Below, one piece after another: positions 23,640-35,164 of a DNA stretch of 64,000 nt (the first letter of the stretch is position 1; each line of letters begins with the position of its first letter). The translations under genes and the position numbers were made by a program. The stretch covers positions 61,573,741 through 61,637,740 of the forward strand of contig CM062289.1 of assembly GCA_031216915.1 (NCBI GenBank), written 5' to 3'. This stretch comes from Pictodentalium vernedei (taxonomy: Eukaryota > Mollusca > Scaphopoda > Dentaliida > Dentaliidae). The notes under the pieces are model-generated. The model was not told the DNA's origin. It saw only the letters and a program-made list of their open reading frames with translations, and searched no databases.

Positions 23640-24005
23640 GGAGCGCGGTGGCTCAGTTGGTAGAGGTGCAGGCTGCAAGCCGAGAGGTCCTCGGTTCGAA
23701 TCCCACCTGCGGCAACCGCGTTGTGTCCTTGGGCAAGACACTTCATCTCCATTGCCCGTGTGGGGGCACGATGACGCCGTGTACTAAGGCGTACTGCACG
23801 TCGATGGTACGCATGTCTTCAACCAATCTAACCCTGCCTGTGCTGCAGTGCGGAGTTACGATGTTGGGGAGCTGGCAGCTGCTCGTCGTTGCTCGGTGGT
23901 TCTCTCCGGGTACTCCGGCTTCCTCCACCCGTAAAACTGTCACGGTCATGATTAGCCATTGTGCATAAATATGTGACCTTAAACAACAATAAATAAATAA
24001 ATAAA
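23640..24005 (+). mobile_element. tRNA-derived SINE with perfect 14-bp TSD
   Basis: TSD TACAGAGGTTCATG at 23626-23639 and 24006-24019. Head GCGCGGTGGCTCAGTTGGTAG (box A) and GGTTCGAATCCC (box B), then GTGTCCTTGGGCAAGACACTTC. Tail CAATAAATAAATAAATA. About 90% or more identical by eye to the copy at 41395. A young insertion. Confidence 0.95.
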
Positions 24006-24019
24006 TACAGAGGTTCATG

Positions 24020-24219
24020 CCGGTGTAAAAGGAATGGAAGTCCGTAGGAACGTTAGTCCCTCTGGACTATTATTCCGCGGAATTATAGTCCTAGGTCTAA
24101 CATTTCTAGAAATAGCCGGACTACTATTCCTAGAAATGTCAGACCTAGGACTATAATTCCGCGGTATAATAGTCCAGAGGGACTAATATTCCTACGGACT
24201 TCCATTCCTGTTACATCGG
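24020..24219. mobile_element. Long foldback element with ~85-bp arms
   Basis: GGAATGGAAGTCCGTAGGAA...AGTCCCTCTGGACTATTATTCC...CCTAGGTCT pairs with its inverse AGACCTAGG...GGAATAATAGTCCAGAGGGACT...TTCCTACGGACTTCCATTCC, with a short spacer around 24105. It begins exactly one base after the SINE's right TSD. The arms themselves contain sub-repeats of GGA/TCC words. No ORF. Confidence 0.88.
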
Positions 24220-24559
24220 TCTACCAAGGTTAACATTGGCCCGCATACGACTCGTCTGCATTAGTCCCCAATTGTGTTCAATGGCCCATATTAATGCCCA
24301 CTAGTACACATTAGTTCACAAAGGCCTATAGTGGTCCACAAAGATTAGAACAGTCCACAAAGGTTAGGATTGGTCCACATAGGTCCCCAGTAGTCCACAT
24401 ACATCACGGAATACCCAAATGAGAAATTCACGGATTCGAGGTGAGTTGACAACAAGCGATTACTTCATGACCCTGCTGGACTTATATGGGAACAATGAAC
24501 AGACTCTACAGGAAACATTACCACTACCGGGGCCCGACTTTTATTTCGTTCTCTTAGTA

Positions 24560-24885
24560 TGGTTTAACGGTACGTGTCGGACAGGTTACGGGTGAAGGAA
24601 GCCAAATTCCCTACACTACAGAACAACTGATCAGCTGCCAGACTCGGCAGGGTACTAAACCCGCACTGACAGGGTGAGGATTGGTTAAAGACAAGTGCAC
24701 CATCTACATATAGTATGTCTTAGTCAACAACGCCAACCTGCCCTCACGTGGGCAATCCGGGTGAAGTACGTTGCCCAAGGACACAACGCATCTTCCACTG
24801 CTCAGGATCGAAGAGTGAACCCTTCAAGGTCAATGCTTTCGGGTTCTAGTTCAATGCGCAACCGATTTTCCGGGGTCCCGAATAA
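24560..24885 (-). mobile_element. Decayed tRNA-derived SINE, minus orientation
   Basis: On the minus strand: a degenerate head around 24800-24880, then GTGTCCTTGGGCAACGTACTTC, CCCACGTGAGGGC and a GTACCCTGCC...GCTGGCAGCTGATCAG block. These are collinear with the younger SINEs but with many substitutions and no clear tail or TSD. Confidence 0.7.
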
Positions 24886-25168
24886 ATGGATGACTAAATA
24901 AAGAGCAGTACAAACCTCAGCGTGAGGATTTGCTGCTGTATTCGATGCTTCAAAACAATGAGAACCACAGGTTTCTACGGGTAATATGCTCCGATAGTAG
25001 GCCACCATGTCGTAATAATTTACCAATATCCAGGTGAGGATATGCGAGATTCCACTGGCCCTAGATTGAAAGTACTCCTGTACATTGAAATATACCACTT
25101 GAGTTACGTGCTACCAAATATTCCGCCCTCAATCCAAACACACACTCACATTTTTATCGTATTTCTAA

Positions 25169-25483
25169 AGCTGCGTTCTCACTAAAGATTTTATCGAACG
25201 TCTTTTTGTCGAACACCAAATATCTGAAGACTATTCTCATTATAGACTTTTATCGTACAATTTTTCTCTGGAGGCTGGTCAGCCGCAATCCCTGTGACAA
25301 ATCGAAAGAGTCTTTCGACAAAAGAAGTTGAAATCAAACGCGTTCGATTGTTTCGACAAAAATCGTATCAGTCAACAATCGAAAGAAAGTCTTGCGTGTT
25401 CTCACTATAGATATTTGTGGATCAACATTTATCGTTTACTGGAAAAATCGTACGATAAAAAAACTATAGTGAGAACACAGCTT
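25169..25483. mobile_element. MITE with ~18-bp TIRs (AGCTGCGTTCTCACTA)
   Basis: Ends AAGCTGCGTTCTCACTA and TATAGTGAGAACACAGCTT are inverted. Interior TTCTCA(C/T)TATAGA words followed by TTTATCGT/ATTTATCG repeat at about 25233 and 25400. No coding capacity and the target duplication is unclear. Confidence 0.75.
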
Positions 25484-25958
25484 ACGTATCAGTGAAGGTC
25501 CGTCACCTGTTCGTTTTGATAATAACGACCTACACTTGTTCCTGCATTTTCCAAATTCTCGCTATAAGGGATTCTGATAGTGCGTCATAGAATTATTTTT
25601 TCCATCAGCAAGGATACGTCAACATTTGTCCTTGTTATAAACACTGCATGTGTGATAAAATGTGTCATGTGTCGTTTCAAGATATCATAACAACAGCACA
25701 TTATTTATCTCAAGTAAACACACATTATCGTTCAACAATCGGATACTGCCTACACCACGTCTCAAAAGCAAACCAGGAGATCAAACGCAATGTTGAAACA
25801 AGGCACGCTCTTTGTGTGGTATTCCCTGCATTTAGGAGACGTCTAACGGCCAGTTACCAGGAAAGGGATAATAAATGGATTTGAAAAAAAACTCGACACA
25901 GAAGCGAAAAAAAAACTAAAACAGAAAAGATTTCGAGGTTGGCTCTGAGGGAGTTTAA

Positions 25959-26200
25959 CCCTTTGAACCCTCGTTTCCTGGAATGACATCGCCATTGTGT
26001 ACACTTACAGTGATGTGGGCCATTCCAGTAACAATAAACACAGAGGATAAAATAATAACCCCAGTCTGCGGCCATCTGGCTGCAGACTGCTGTTATTATT
26101 TCATCATCATTGCCCCGTGTATAGACCTATTATAGTAAGAGAAAAGTGGGACGAAATTATCTCTTGGACCGAAAAAAATCGGTCTTACGAGTTCAAAGGG
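25959..26200. mobile_element. TTAA-flanked MITE, family B (CCCTTTGAAC ends)
   Basis: TTAA at 25955-25958 and 26201-26204. Termini CCCTTTGAACCCTCG / ACGAGTTCAAAGGG are inverted. The central hairpin AATAATAACCCCAGTCTGC..GCAGACTGCTGTTATTATT is around 26050-26100. The piggyBac-type signature is the same as the main palindromic family, but the interior is unrelated. Confidence 0.83.
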
Positions 26201-26243
26201 TTAAGGTATATCTGTAAAAGGAGTTTACCTAATGACATTCTTA

Positions 26244-26680
26244 TCAGACAGAACCTACCCATGTACCCCAACCGACAGTGGCTATGAAAACGGCATGTAT
26301 ATCAGCTTCGTCTCTACAAAAATACAAACAACAAACCTCGCCCTCCTTACCAAAAAAAAAAAAACAAAACCAAAAGAAATAAATAAATAAAACAACAGAA
26401 AGAAAAAAAAAGAAAATCAACAGAGACATGCACTCTCCTGCTCCCAGACTCAGGGGTGCGGTAACCATTTATCAACATTTGAAAAGCTAAAATAAGAGCC
26501 TTTATTACTTTCCAAAGTGTGATTTACTGGGATTTCCCAGTTTGATTAAAAACGATAACTTCACAAGTGAATTATGCAATCAACAATTGTGTCACGTATC
26601 CGTGCTCGCAAACGAAGACGCTTTGTCGTGGGTGTAATGGGGACTTCATTGTTTTTTTTTTTTTTTGTTTTTTTTTGTTG
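26244..26680. other. Low-complexity intronic stretch
   Basis: A-rich (26350-26420) and T-rich (26650-26680) tracts; no gene seen. Confidence 0.4.
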
Positions 26681-26685
26681 TTTAA

Positions 26686-26786
26686 CCCTTTACCTAACAT
26701 AAAAAGCAGACGACACTTGCAAAACAAATTCTTGAATAACTATTATTTTCATTTTTTGTCTCAAAAACATAGATTATGACCCCTCA
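26686..26786. mobile_element. Left half of a piggyBac-type palindromic MITE
   Basis: TTAA at 26682-26685 then CCCTTTACCTAACATAAAAAGCAGACG...TCAAAAACATAGATTATGACCCCTCA, breaking off at the point where the central palindrome should start. PC4-upstream module copy B follows at once (TTAGTAGTA), so that insertion or a deletion removed the right half. Confidence 0.8.
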
Positions 26787-27300
26787 TTAGTAGTATAGCA
26801 TGTACCCGAATGGCCCTATCAGCCGGATCTCATGCCAGGTCTCATATGTGACGTCATAGTCACATGACCTTGTGGCGCAATGTTTTGTTGTCATGATAAC
26901 TCGCGTGAGCGGCCATTTTGTGACGTCATCTCCATAGTGATGCGTGGTGTTAGTGGGCATGCGCAGCGCGTGTTGTTTGGGTGATACGTGTTTCCGTCAT
27001 CCATTTTGAATACTGGAGGCCGTCATCTTGGTTTCTTTGGTAACACGTGGTTGCTATGTAACCCAAAGGCTTCTTATAGGACAGGGGTATGTTTGGAGGG
27101 TATGTTCGACTGAATAGGAGTATTACGAATTACCACAAACAACCCGACACATTTTACTGTTTCGAATTCTTTCAGAACTATCTGCTTCTATCTATATATG
27201 CAATGTTTTTTCGTCTACCTGGGCATGTTCCTTTATCCTGGATTATACTCCAGTAGAGTAGAAGAGCCTATCAGCTGGAAGAGCTTTGCTTATTATTACT
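26787..27300 (-). repeat. Solo copy B of the PC4-upstream module
   Basis: Best-preserved solo copy; aligns inverted with 60590-61070. It keeps GCCGGATCTCATG, TGACGTCATAGTCACATGACC, CGCGTGAGCGGCCATTTTGTGACGTCATC, CCATAGTGATGCGTGG, GCGTGTTGTT.GGGTGATACGTGT, GTTCGACTGAATAGGAGTA and TTCGAATTCTTTCAGAA.TCTGCTTCTATC up to GTAGAAGAGCCTAT. The hydrophobic frame of 60567-60785 is present here but broken. No PC4-like sequence adjoins. Confidence 0.88.
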
Positions 27301-27479
27301 ACATTTAGCTTTTCTGGTCTGTTCTTGTTGGTTCTGACCCTATTCCGAGTACCTTTGTTGTTTCATTTATCTAGATCACCCAATCACTTCACTTTCCTGA
27401 CGCTAACTAACCAATTAGATTGTTTGATATCCCATAATCTCTGCAGAGTTATCTCCCCTTATTACAATGAATCCTATCC

Positions 27480-28010
27480 GAGTCTCATCACCTCTATATC
27501 CAATGGTCACGTCCCATGGAATCCCTTTTTGTGAAACGTCTCTGGTTATGGAATCCCTGTTTAGTCGTATGAGACCTTGATGGTTATGTAAAAGCCCTCA
27601 CTGGGGCCTCATTTACTATCCCTCATAGCCTAATTTTCTTTTGAGGATACCTATGGCCTGGTATTGTATTATTTGAGGATACCTTTCGAGGATACTTTCT
27701 GGAGAATCCCTTTTTAGTCGTATGAGGCTATGAGAAATCCCTCAATGAGGCCTCATTTATTATCCCTCATAGCCTCATTTTCTTTTGAGGCCATGACAAA
27801 ATCCCTCAATGAGGTCTCATTTACTATCCCTCTTAGCTTCATCTCGGTATTTAACAACCATATCCCATGGAATCCCACTTTTTTGGAAAACGCCTGTGGC
27901 TGTGGAATCCCTTTTTAGTCGTATGAGTGATATGAGAAAGCCCTCAATCAGGCCTCATTTACTACCCCTCTTAGCCTCATTTTATTTTGAGGTCATGTGG
28001 GCCATGAAAA
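27480..28010. repeat. Palindrome-derived repeats matching the 59.1-60.4 kb block
   Basis: Four imperfect units containing GGAATCCCTTTTTAGTCGTATGAG, AATCCCTCAATGAGGCCTCATTTACTATCCCTC and AGCCTCATTTTCTTTTGAGG, plus TATCCTCAAATAATACAATACCAGGCCATAGG inverted. The same words occur inverted at 59120-60400. Together with module copy B this makes 26.8-28.0 kb a collapsed inverted copy of 59.1-61.07 kb. Confidence 0.7.
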
Positions 28011-30687
28011 ATTCTCTCAATTAGGTCTAATTTACCATCCCTCGCGCTTAACACCTCCAGAACCCACCACATTTATCTACCCCCCCCCCCCCCCGGCTTA
28101 CACAATCCACCACTTTGGTCTATCCCCGCCCCCGGCTTAGTTTTCGCTTCCGCGAGAGACGGAGAGCAATTAAAGTTATTGGAAAGTCAACACTTTGACA
28201 TCGTCGAGGTGGAGATTCGCTGCAGGCAATAACTGATGTTCTGTGAAAGGGCAAAAGGAACGCAACCGTTGATCCATTTAATACAGCAACCTGTCTCGGT
28301 AAAACATGATTGTGTTTCAAAGACATTGCGAATTATTGCTTCGATGGAAACAAGGCTTCAAGGGAAGTTGTTTGGAAATCTCTACGTACTGGTAGTTCCG
28401 GCGATCTTTGATCGGGAAAATTGAAAAGGAATTTATTTCATGATAGATGTTTCCACCGATGTCCTGTGACCTACATACTAAAAGTTCCAAGAAAGTTCTA
28501 TGTGGAATTTATTTCGATGGCGTTAATAGTGGTTGCTGTTTTGGGGAAAATGCACCATGTCATCTTCAGACAACTGGTACTCGGAAAAGTTGACGGAACC
28601 TCATCATATACTACACTCAGTCTCGACTTATGACGCATGTCCGCAAATCCAAGATAGCCGCAAATATGGCATCCTAAAGTTGAAAAAGTGGTGTTTTTTA
28701 TGAGCAAATTTGTCCACAATAAAAAACTATATCAGAGTGAGCCATATCTAGCAGTGTCGTACAGCTTTGACTGTTCATTCAGTCAAGAAAAAAGGACCTC
28801 TCGCGGTGTGCATTGAAGTCATCACGTATAAAGGTAAACTGTCTGCAGTCTCCATTGTTATCAGTTGGTATGATATAAATACTTTACGGGCCAAGATTGA
28901 CATTAATATGGTAGCCAAATACCACGAAAATAGGCACGATTCACCTTGTTGCCACAAAAATAGCCCCAACTATGCTATGATGTTCAAAACCGAACGTTGT
29001 TAGAATACAACGTCAGATTGGCAGCACCCGTGGATGGCACAAGAAAAACCGATAATGTGAAATGACAAAACTAGTTTCTGAGCATTGAAACTGTTCATTT
29101 GAAAACAGACGCGGCATTTGCAGTTTAAGATTGGAAGCACTCATACCAAAAGCAGAAGATGAAACCTTTCAATCAGTGTCATATCGGGCTTACATGAGTT
29201 GGTAAAGTCCCAGATATGTCATTCTGTGAAAACAAAGCAAACCAATTCTTCGACAACCACACCTCTTGTGGAATAGTCTTTCTTGCTTTGAAAGCAAATG
29301 GAGTCCAGTATTCCAGTGGTCCAGCTGGGAGATACGTTTGTACAGCCATCCACGAATTCCCATCCGCATTTCACGGAATCAAGCCCAGAACGAACATCCT
29401 TGCCATTCCACAATATGATAACATACCCTGAGACTGTGGTATTCAGCCGCAACCGAAGATGGTAGGAACTTTCCGAGGTCAAAATGCACGCTACTTCTGA
29501 CGATTTTTTTTCATAAAATGTTTGGTATCTCAGAGAGTCTAGACCTTTATTAGTTCTGCCCCATTACAGAGAAACCAGAGCTTTTCTCCAGCTTGAATTA
29601 TAGTTTCATGACTTTCTCCACGATTAGAGCAAATTGGGGTTTGTTCCTCGAAACATTTGCCGTTATTGAACGTCCTCAATATCAACCCTTTCCCTGAACT
29701 GAAGAGAAATTATGACGTGTCGCATCCAAGGAGGCAGAGAGGAAAGGGATATGCTGGCAAAGTGTTCTATTGATATACTTATTTCTTTTTGTGCTCCAAA
29801 TGCTTTCCTTTTCAGAGCACTTGGTTCTGTTGCAAAGGACAAATCCGAACCGAGCGGACCCTGACTGTCGATGGTGTCATTAAAACCCCATGAAAAAAAC
29901 GAACAACACATTAGAATTTGGTTGACTTGATACAAGAGGAGGATAAGTAAGTCCGTACCATCGTCAATGGTTATTGTCCACCACTTTTCGCGAACGCCTA
30001 CTCAATCAACCCTTCAACATCGTGATCGGCTTGATGGGTAACGGATCTAACTCTCTCCAGATCATAAATAAGAAGACTGATGTAGCGTTGCTAGTTCGGT
30101 GGATTTGCAACTGAATGGTCGGTTAGGGGGAGATATCCTGTAGAAGTGTATACAATGCAATGTAGCACCCTCTGTCTGTCCACCGTTTCTCCTTATATCT
30201 GTTTTGGCGATGGTGCTAGTCATAACCATAAAAGACAATGTCGGCCTAAGGTTATTCCTTTGTGGGTGGCAGATGAAGGATTCCAAAGAACATTAGCAAA
30301 GCGTGCTGCAACCCTGCAGTTTATAGAATGAATGGTTCTGGAACGGTCACAGTAATACAGACTGACTGTATAAATAAAGGCATAACAGATTTTGAGGCCG
30401 AGGCTCCAATTACACATAGATTTGATGACTGACAGGGCTGACAACCTGACCACTGGCATCACCCCACCGACAAGTGTATTTTTCGGATAGTTGCAGTTCT
30501 GCCGCATGTATGACTCTAAAAATGCATTCCATTTGTGAATTACATTTGAGTAGATAATGTTTTTTACATATTATATTTTCAGATGAGATGGGACAAACCT
30601 TCTTAATATGTGGTGGTCGAAAACCATGAATTCTCCGACCATTATTAGAAATGTGAGATTTGACCGTGCGCTACTTCAAACTCTTGC
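28011..30687. other. Intronic stretch without recognised gene
   Basis: Lies in the ~18-kb intron of the transporter. There is a C-run at 28081-28094. Open frames up to 95 codons on both strands (for example 29663-29935 minus, 30220-30507 minus) have no recognisable motif. No TIR, TSD or exon signal stood out. Confidence 0.4.
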
Positions 30688-30695
30688 AAAGGCTC

Positions 30696-31266
30696 TAGGG
30701 TTGCACGGTATACCGATAAACCGACACATACCGGTATTCAAACCAATATCGATTGAATACCGGTGTAATTACAAAAATATCGGTTTATCGTCATTATTTA
30801 TTTACCCATAATTTAATTTTCAAGATGTTTTGAGTTATTAACTGTAGCCCCGAATGAATAATATTATCCTTTATCAAAGGAATCGTCTGTTAGTGTCCTC
30901 GTAATAAACAAATTCAGCAGATGAAAAAATAATTTTCAAAAATTTCAACAAAACTATATCATGTGACTCCTCATTGGAACGAGCTCGTTCCAATGAGGGG
31001 TCGCATGATATAGTTTTGTTGAAAACTTTGGGGAAAATATGATAAATTAATTTTGAAAATAATAAATTTTGATATCGTCTGCGTTGGAAAAAGGTTTTTC
31101 GAACCGCATCATCAATGTATGCTAATTCGTTCCGACTGTGATGCGTCGAGTCTCGATTGTGGTACTTGTGTTCATTTATCTGAACAGTTTTCGATATACC
31201 GGTATACCGCGGTATTTTTTTTGAATACTGATACCGGTATTCAGTTTTAAATATCGTGCAGCCCTA
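30696..31266. mobile_element. hAT-type non-autonomous element with 8-bp TSD
   Basis: TIRs TAGGGTTGCACG / CGTGCAGCCCTA with extended inverted subterminal ATACCGGTAT/GGTATACCG words. Flanking octamers AAAGGCTC (30688-30695) and GAAGGCTC (31267-31274) match at 7 of 8. 8-bp duplication and a TAGGG-type terminus are usual for hAT. The interior holds a perfect palindrome related to the TTAA MITE core. Confidence 0.83.
30946..31022. repeat. Isolated perfect palindrome sharing the MITE core
   Basis: CAACAAAACTATATCATG...CTCATTGGAACGAG and its exact inverse. The central CTCATTGGAACGAGCTCGTTCCAATGAGGGGTC word equals the core of the piggyBac-type MITEs, but the outer arms differ and no CCCTTTACC ends exist. 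It sits in the middle of a hAT-type element. Confidence 0.8.
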
Positions 31267-31274
31267 GAAGGCTC

Positions 31275-32486
31275 TGTGTCGCTACATTCGACGATTCCTT
31301 CTATTGTTCCACAAACCAACCAAAACCTCATGTTCCCAATATGCATTTGCAAACGTCCAGAATATCCATAATAGTTCTTAATAAACGTCATTCAAATTAG
31401 GGGCATTTTTCCTCCAACGATTGCATTGGCTCTTGGCTAAACGATATCCTTTACCTACATATCACAGAGCAATACTATACGAAGTAAAATAATATATTAT
31501 TCGGCATACTAATCGTTGGGTGAGAACCATGCAGGTCTATCGTCTTCCAGAAGATAGAACCTTATGGTTCTCACACGACGTAATGTCAAAATACTTAAAT
31601 TTTGAGCAGCAAATTTTCCACATGATGCAACTAGAAATTTAACTAATTCATTCTTGTTTAACAACCCCAAGTTGCATCATAACTAAACGTTTGTGGTCTT
31701 CTCGGAATGCCGGCATCTGTTGTTTTCATACAGTTGATCAGGAAGGTACAGTTAAAATTAGAAGTCCCCACATGAAATGCGCACAAATAGTACGTTGATC
31801 TGCGCGTTAATGTACGCGTTAGGGCCCTACTAAAGCTATCAAATTCTGTACATATGGCCTGTGCACAAGCAATGTTTCAGCCAATGGACCTCCGGGTAAC
31901 CCGGAGGTCCATTTGCAGAAACATTGCATGTGTTTGCTATGAGTAACCAGGAGAACCTACCGTGCTTTGAATGCCATTCGATATTCGCGCAATTAAGCCT
32001 AGATAAGCGCACTATTCGTGACAGGACTTCTAGTTTTAACTGTATGATAATCCCCTTACTCATCTGTAGCATAATTTACGGACATTCCAGACTTCTTGTA
32101 ATTATTTTTTTTTTTTGTTTAATGGAGCTTAACGCAACATCATCATCAAAGGCTATATTATTACGATGAAAGATAGGTGTTATAAAAGGCTCATTAATTT
32201 TTAGGAAAATAAAAAGGAGTCGATGAAATCTGGAATGAACACGAGAAGTAAAAATCAGTAGTGAAAAGTGTAATGAGATAATGAGAACAGCTGTTAGAAG
32301 AATACCGTCCTTGGAAATCAACCCATCGAAGGTATATAGATAGATGAGCGTTTACAAGAATAAAACCGATTTAAAATTAATTTAAAAATGTTGATTTCCT
32401 TGAGGAACGACAGACTTTTATGAGAATGTGTAAAATAGGTCTCGAAGAGACGCAACTTTAAAATACTGCCGTCTGACAAGATTGCA
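31275..32486. other. Intronic stretch with two hairpins
   Basis: 31515-31577 has GTGAGAACCATGCAGGTCTATC...GATAGAACCTTATGGTTCTCAC, an imperfect palindrome also found nested at 52476-52550. 31869-31927 is a second palindrome (GCAATGTTTC..CCAATGGACCTCCGGG / CCCGGAGGTCCATTTG..GAAACATTGC). No gene seen. Confidence 0.6.
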
Positions 32487-32494
32487 ATCTGTAC

Positions 32495-33039
32495 TAGGGC
32501 TGTCACGATTTTTCAATTTAGGAATCGATTAATCGTCGCAAATAATCGATAATAATCGATTAATCGTACCTAGATGACCCCCACCCCTCTCCCTCTCTTT
32601 GAAGTCGATAAAAATGAAGTTCAAGTCAGCTGACTTACCTCAAGTAAACAACGAAGACGATCAACTTTTAGGTACATTCAAAGCTTTGATGTTCTGAACT
32701 CTTGAACAGTCAGTGTAATAATCAAGACCGGTCGGCAGTTGCGAACTTCGCAACTGCCGACCGGTCTTGATTATTACACTGACGGTTCAAAGATTCAGAA
32801 CATCAAAGCTTTGATGAATGTACCTGGAAGATAAATGCTTCCAACGGCTTCTTGGGGTTTAACATCGATGTTCTTAACTCAATACCTTTAGAAACAATAG
32901 TTTTTTCATCAAATTTTCTTTTAATTATTAAACATCTAAAACGGAATACAATTTACCGATTATTCGACAACGAAAAATACTAATCGATTTCGCCGTGACC
33001 GATCAACAATCGATTAATCGATTGACCGTGACAGCCCTA
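32495..33039. mobile_element. hAT-type MITE, copy 1, with perfect 8-bp TSD
   Basis: TSD ATCTGTAC at 32487-32494 and 33040-33047. TIRs TAGGGCTGTCACGATT.. / ..CGTGACAGCCCTA, with multiple internal AATCGATTAATCG words. The centre is a long near-perfect palindrome (AGTGTAATAATCAAGACCGGTCGGCAGTTGCGAA and its inverse, plus ACATCAAAGCTTTGA arms). It is 545 bp with no ORF. About ten differences by eye from the copy at 53372. Confidence 0.95.
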
Positions 33040-33047
33040 ATCTGTAC

Positions 33048-33929
33048 AGTACAAAATAATGTACACGACCTTAAATCACTGCTGACACGGAACACATTCT
33101 GGCCGCATATTACCCTCTAACAGTCTTGTATGACCGATATGACATCGTGGCAGAATAAATTGACCTGTCCTACAAAGATTACCAGACGGATACTTAACAG
33201 TAATAACAGTTCGGAAACGATGAAGCTTGTAATTTATCGCTCCATGCCATTCCGCCTGCCACACAGATTTAATGCACTTATTGATATGTGGTTTAAAATC
33301 ACTGAATATTAAAATCAGTGAGAGGCTTGGTTAAAGCTTGTTTTTCTACATTGTCTGCCCGTATTTTACCGGAGATACCAACATGTCCAGGTAACAAGAA
33401 AAACACGATATCATATCGGTCAGACATTAGATTATTCAACTTCTGACGATGTTCCAACATGAGAGGGTTTTTCAAATTAGGGTTGATTAAAGCTAGTTAA
33501 GAGGAAAGAGAGTCTGAAAAAAATGATCGACATCCTTCCTTAAGTATTTTCGGTGTGTCCAAGTGCCAGTTGTAGAGATTTTACTTCAGCTGTGAAAATA
33601 GATTTTTTATTTGGTATTCTGATTGACGTGATCTGATCACCAGCACGAACAGTTGATACTGCTTGTAATTAGTTATACACAGTTATATACAGTTATAAAA
33701 GTTGGCAGAGAATTACGATCGGATTTTGACTTAATCGCGATCCGGTCGTATTGCTCTTTTTCCACTTTCCAACCAGCTCCCTGTAAAGTGCCACCTGTCG
33801 AAAAGGAAATTCGACTTCATTAGAAATAAGAGACTAGTTTTGCTTTTTTCTACCCCCGTGGTTTGAAAGATAAGATAACTCATTTCTCAACTTGGGTCCA
33901 AGGTGTGGGATATGCCGTGAATTATAATA
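33048..33929. other. Unannotated intronic stretch
   Basis: No gene recognised and no clear repeat boundary; a weak inverted pair (GATCGGATTTTGACTTAATCGCGATCCGGTC) lies near 33717-33748. Confidence 0.4.
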
Positions 33930-33933
33930 TTAA

Positions 33934-34060
33934 CCCCTTTGTGTAACAACCAACAACGGCCAGCGTTATTCACCAATTCGCCATTAACATGATATCATTT
34001 TTGTTCTGTTTCGTCTCAAAAACATAGCTCGTAGAAATATTTTTGAGAAGTGGATGAAAA
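33934..34060. mobile_element. Decayed left half of a piggyBac-type MITE
   Basis: TTAA at 33930-33933, CCCCTTTGTGTAACAACC, a GGCCAGCG.TATTCACCAATTCGCCA block and GTCTCAAAAACATAGCTCG, in the family's order; the palindrome core and right arm are gone. Confidence 0.6.
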
Positions 34061-35164
34061 AACAATCAAGAGATCTTTTTTGATTATACATTTTACTTTG
34101 CTGACAGATAAAACACAAATCCATTCATTTACAATTCATTTACAATATACTGTTCACCTCTCGTCAAACAAAAACAACGTATCTCCAAAATCGGTAATTC
34201 GAACAATGCTGAATTTGGTGATGACAAAATCAATTATTTTATGACACACACTACATGTATATCTGGTTACCAATGATCTGTTTCGTCATATGTGCAATTT
34301 GAGTTTGATGGCATTCCGAGAGTGAACTTACAGCTTCGGATTTCTGTACTCTGATATCAGTGTACAGAAGAGTAAGTTTGTGTTCCACTAAGACTAAAAT
34401 CTTCGCCCTCTGATTGCACGAGCGCTCGCGTTATTTTGTTTTGTGTTCCAGGCTATAGTAGCAAGTGTAGCATGTGTTACCGTCTGACGTCAACACGCGA
34501 AATATTTGAAATAAGTTATTTCATCAACGGAGTGACTTACAAACAATTCCGTTATTTTTTCTAGATTCTTCACACGCAAAACACGTTCCGAATGAAGTGT
34601 TTAAATTAGAAATGAGTTTACGGCTTGCGCGGAGATGGAATGACGTCGATCTTTATCTGATTGGTTGGTTTTATTGGTTATTTGTCTAGTGACGTCGTGG
34701 TAGTCACGAGAGGTTTATCTACTAAATTTGGTATCGTTAAAAGTTGCCTTGCTCGTTTCACGATGTGGGGTTTGGGATTGGTAGGGTCTTTTCACGATGT
34801 GTGTTTTGGGCTAGGGGTAGGGTCATTTCACGATGTGTGTTTTGGGCTATGTTCTTAATGGAACATATACGTTATTCTGATGAACTGACATTAACATGGT
34901 CTCCGTGTGTCGGTAGAACATAAAGTCCTAGCTGCAATCTCGGACCATGTTACCGTCAATTCATCACAGTAACTTATAAAGGCGTGGCTGGGAAGATGAT
35001 ATTAATAGAAACTAGAAATCCGAACTCTACACGTAAAACTTAGAAGTCGAGTTTCATCCAATAGAATCTCGGAATCTCCCGGACGATACTGATATTTTGA
35101 CTTCTTCCTGTAAGAAATTGGGGGGGGGGGGGGGGTGGCAGCCATTTGTATAAGTATAGGTTAA
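34061..35164. other. Intronic stretch with small repeats
   Basis: An inverted pair at 34876-34970 (TGATGAACTGACATTAACATGGTC / GACCATGTTACCGTCAATTCATCA). Three ~43-bp tandem copies of TTTCACGATGTG(T/G)G(T)TTTGGG around 34756-34856. A G-run at 35117-35134. No exon seen. Confidence 0.6.
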
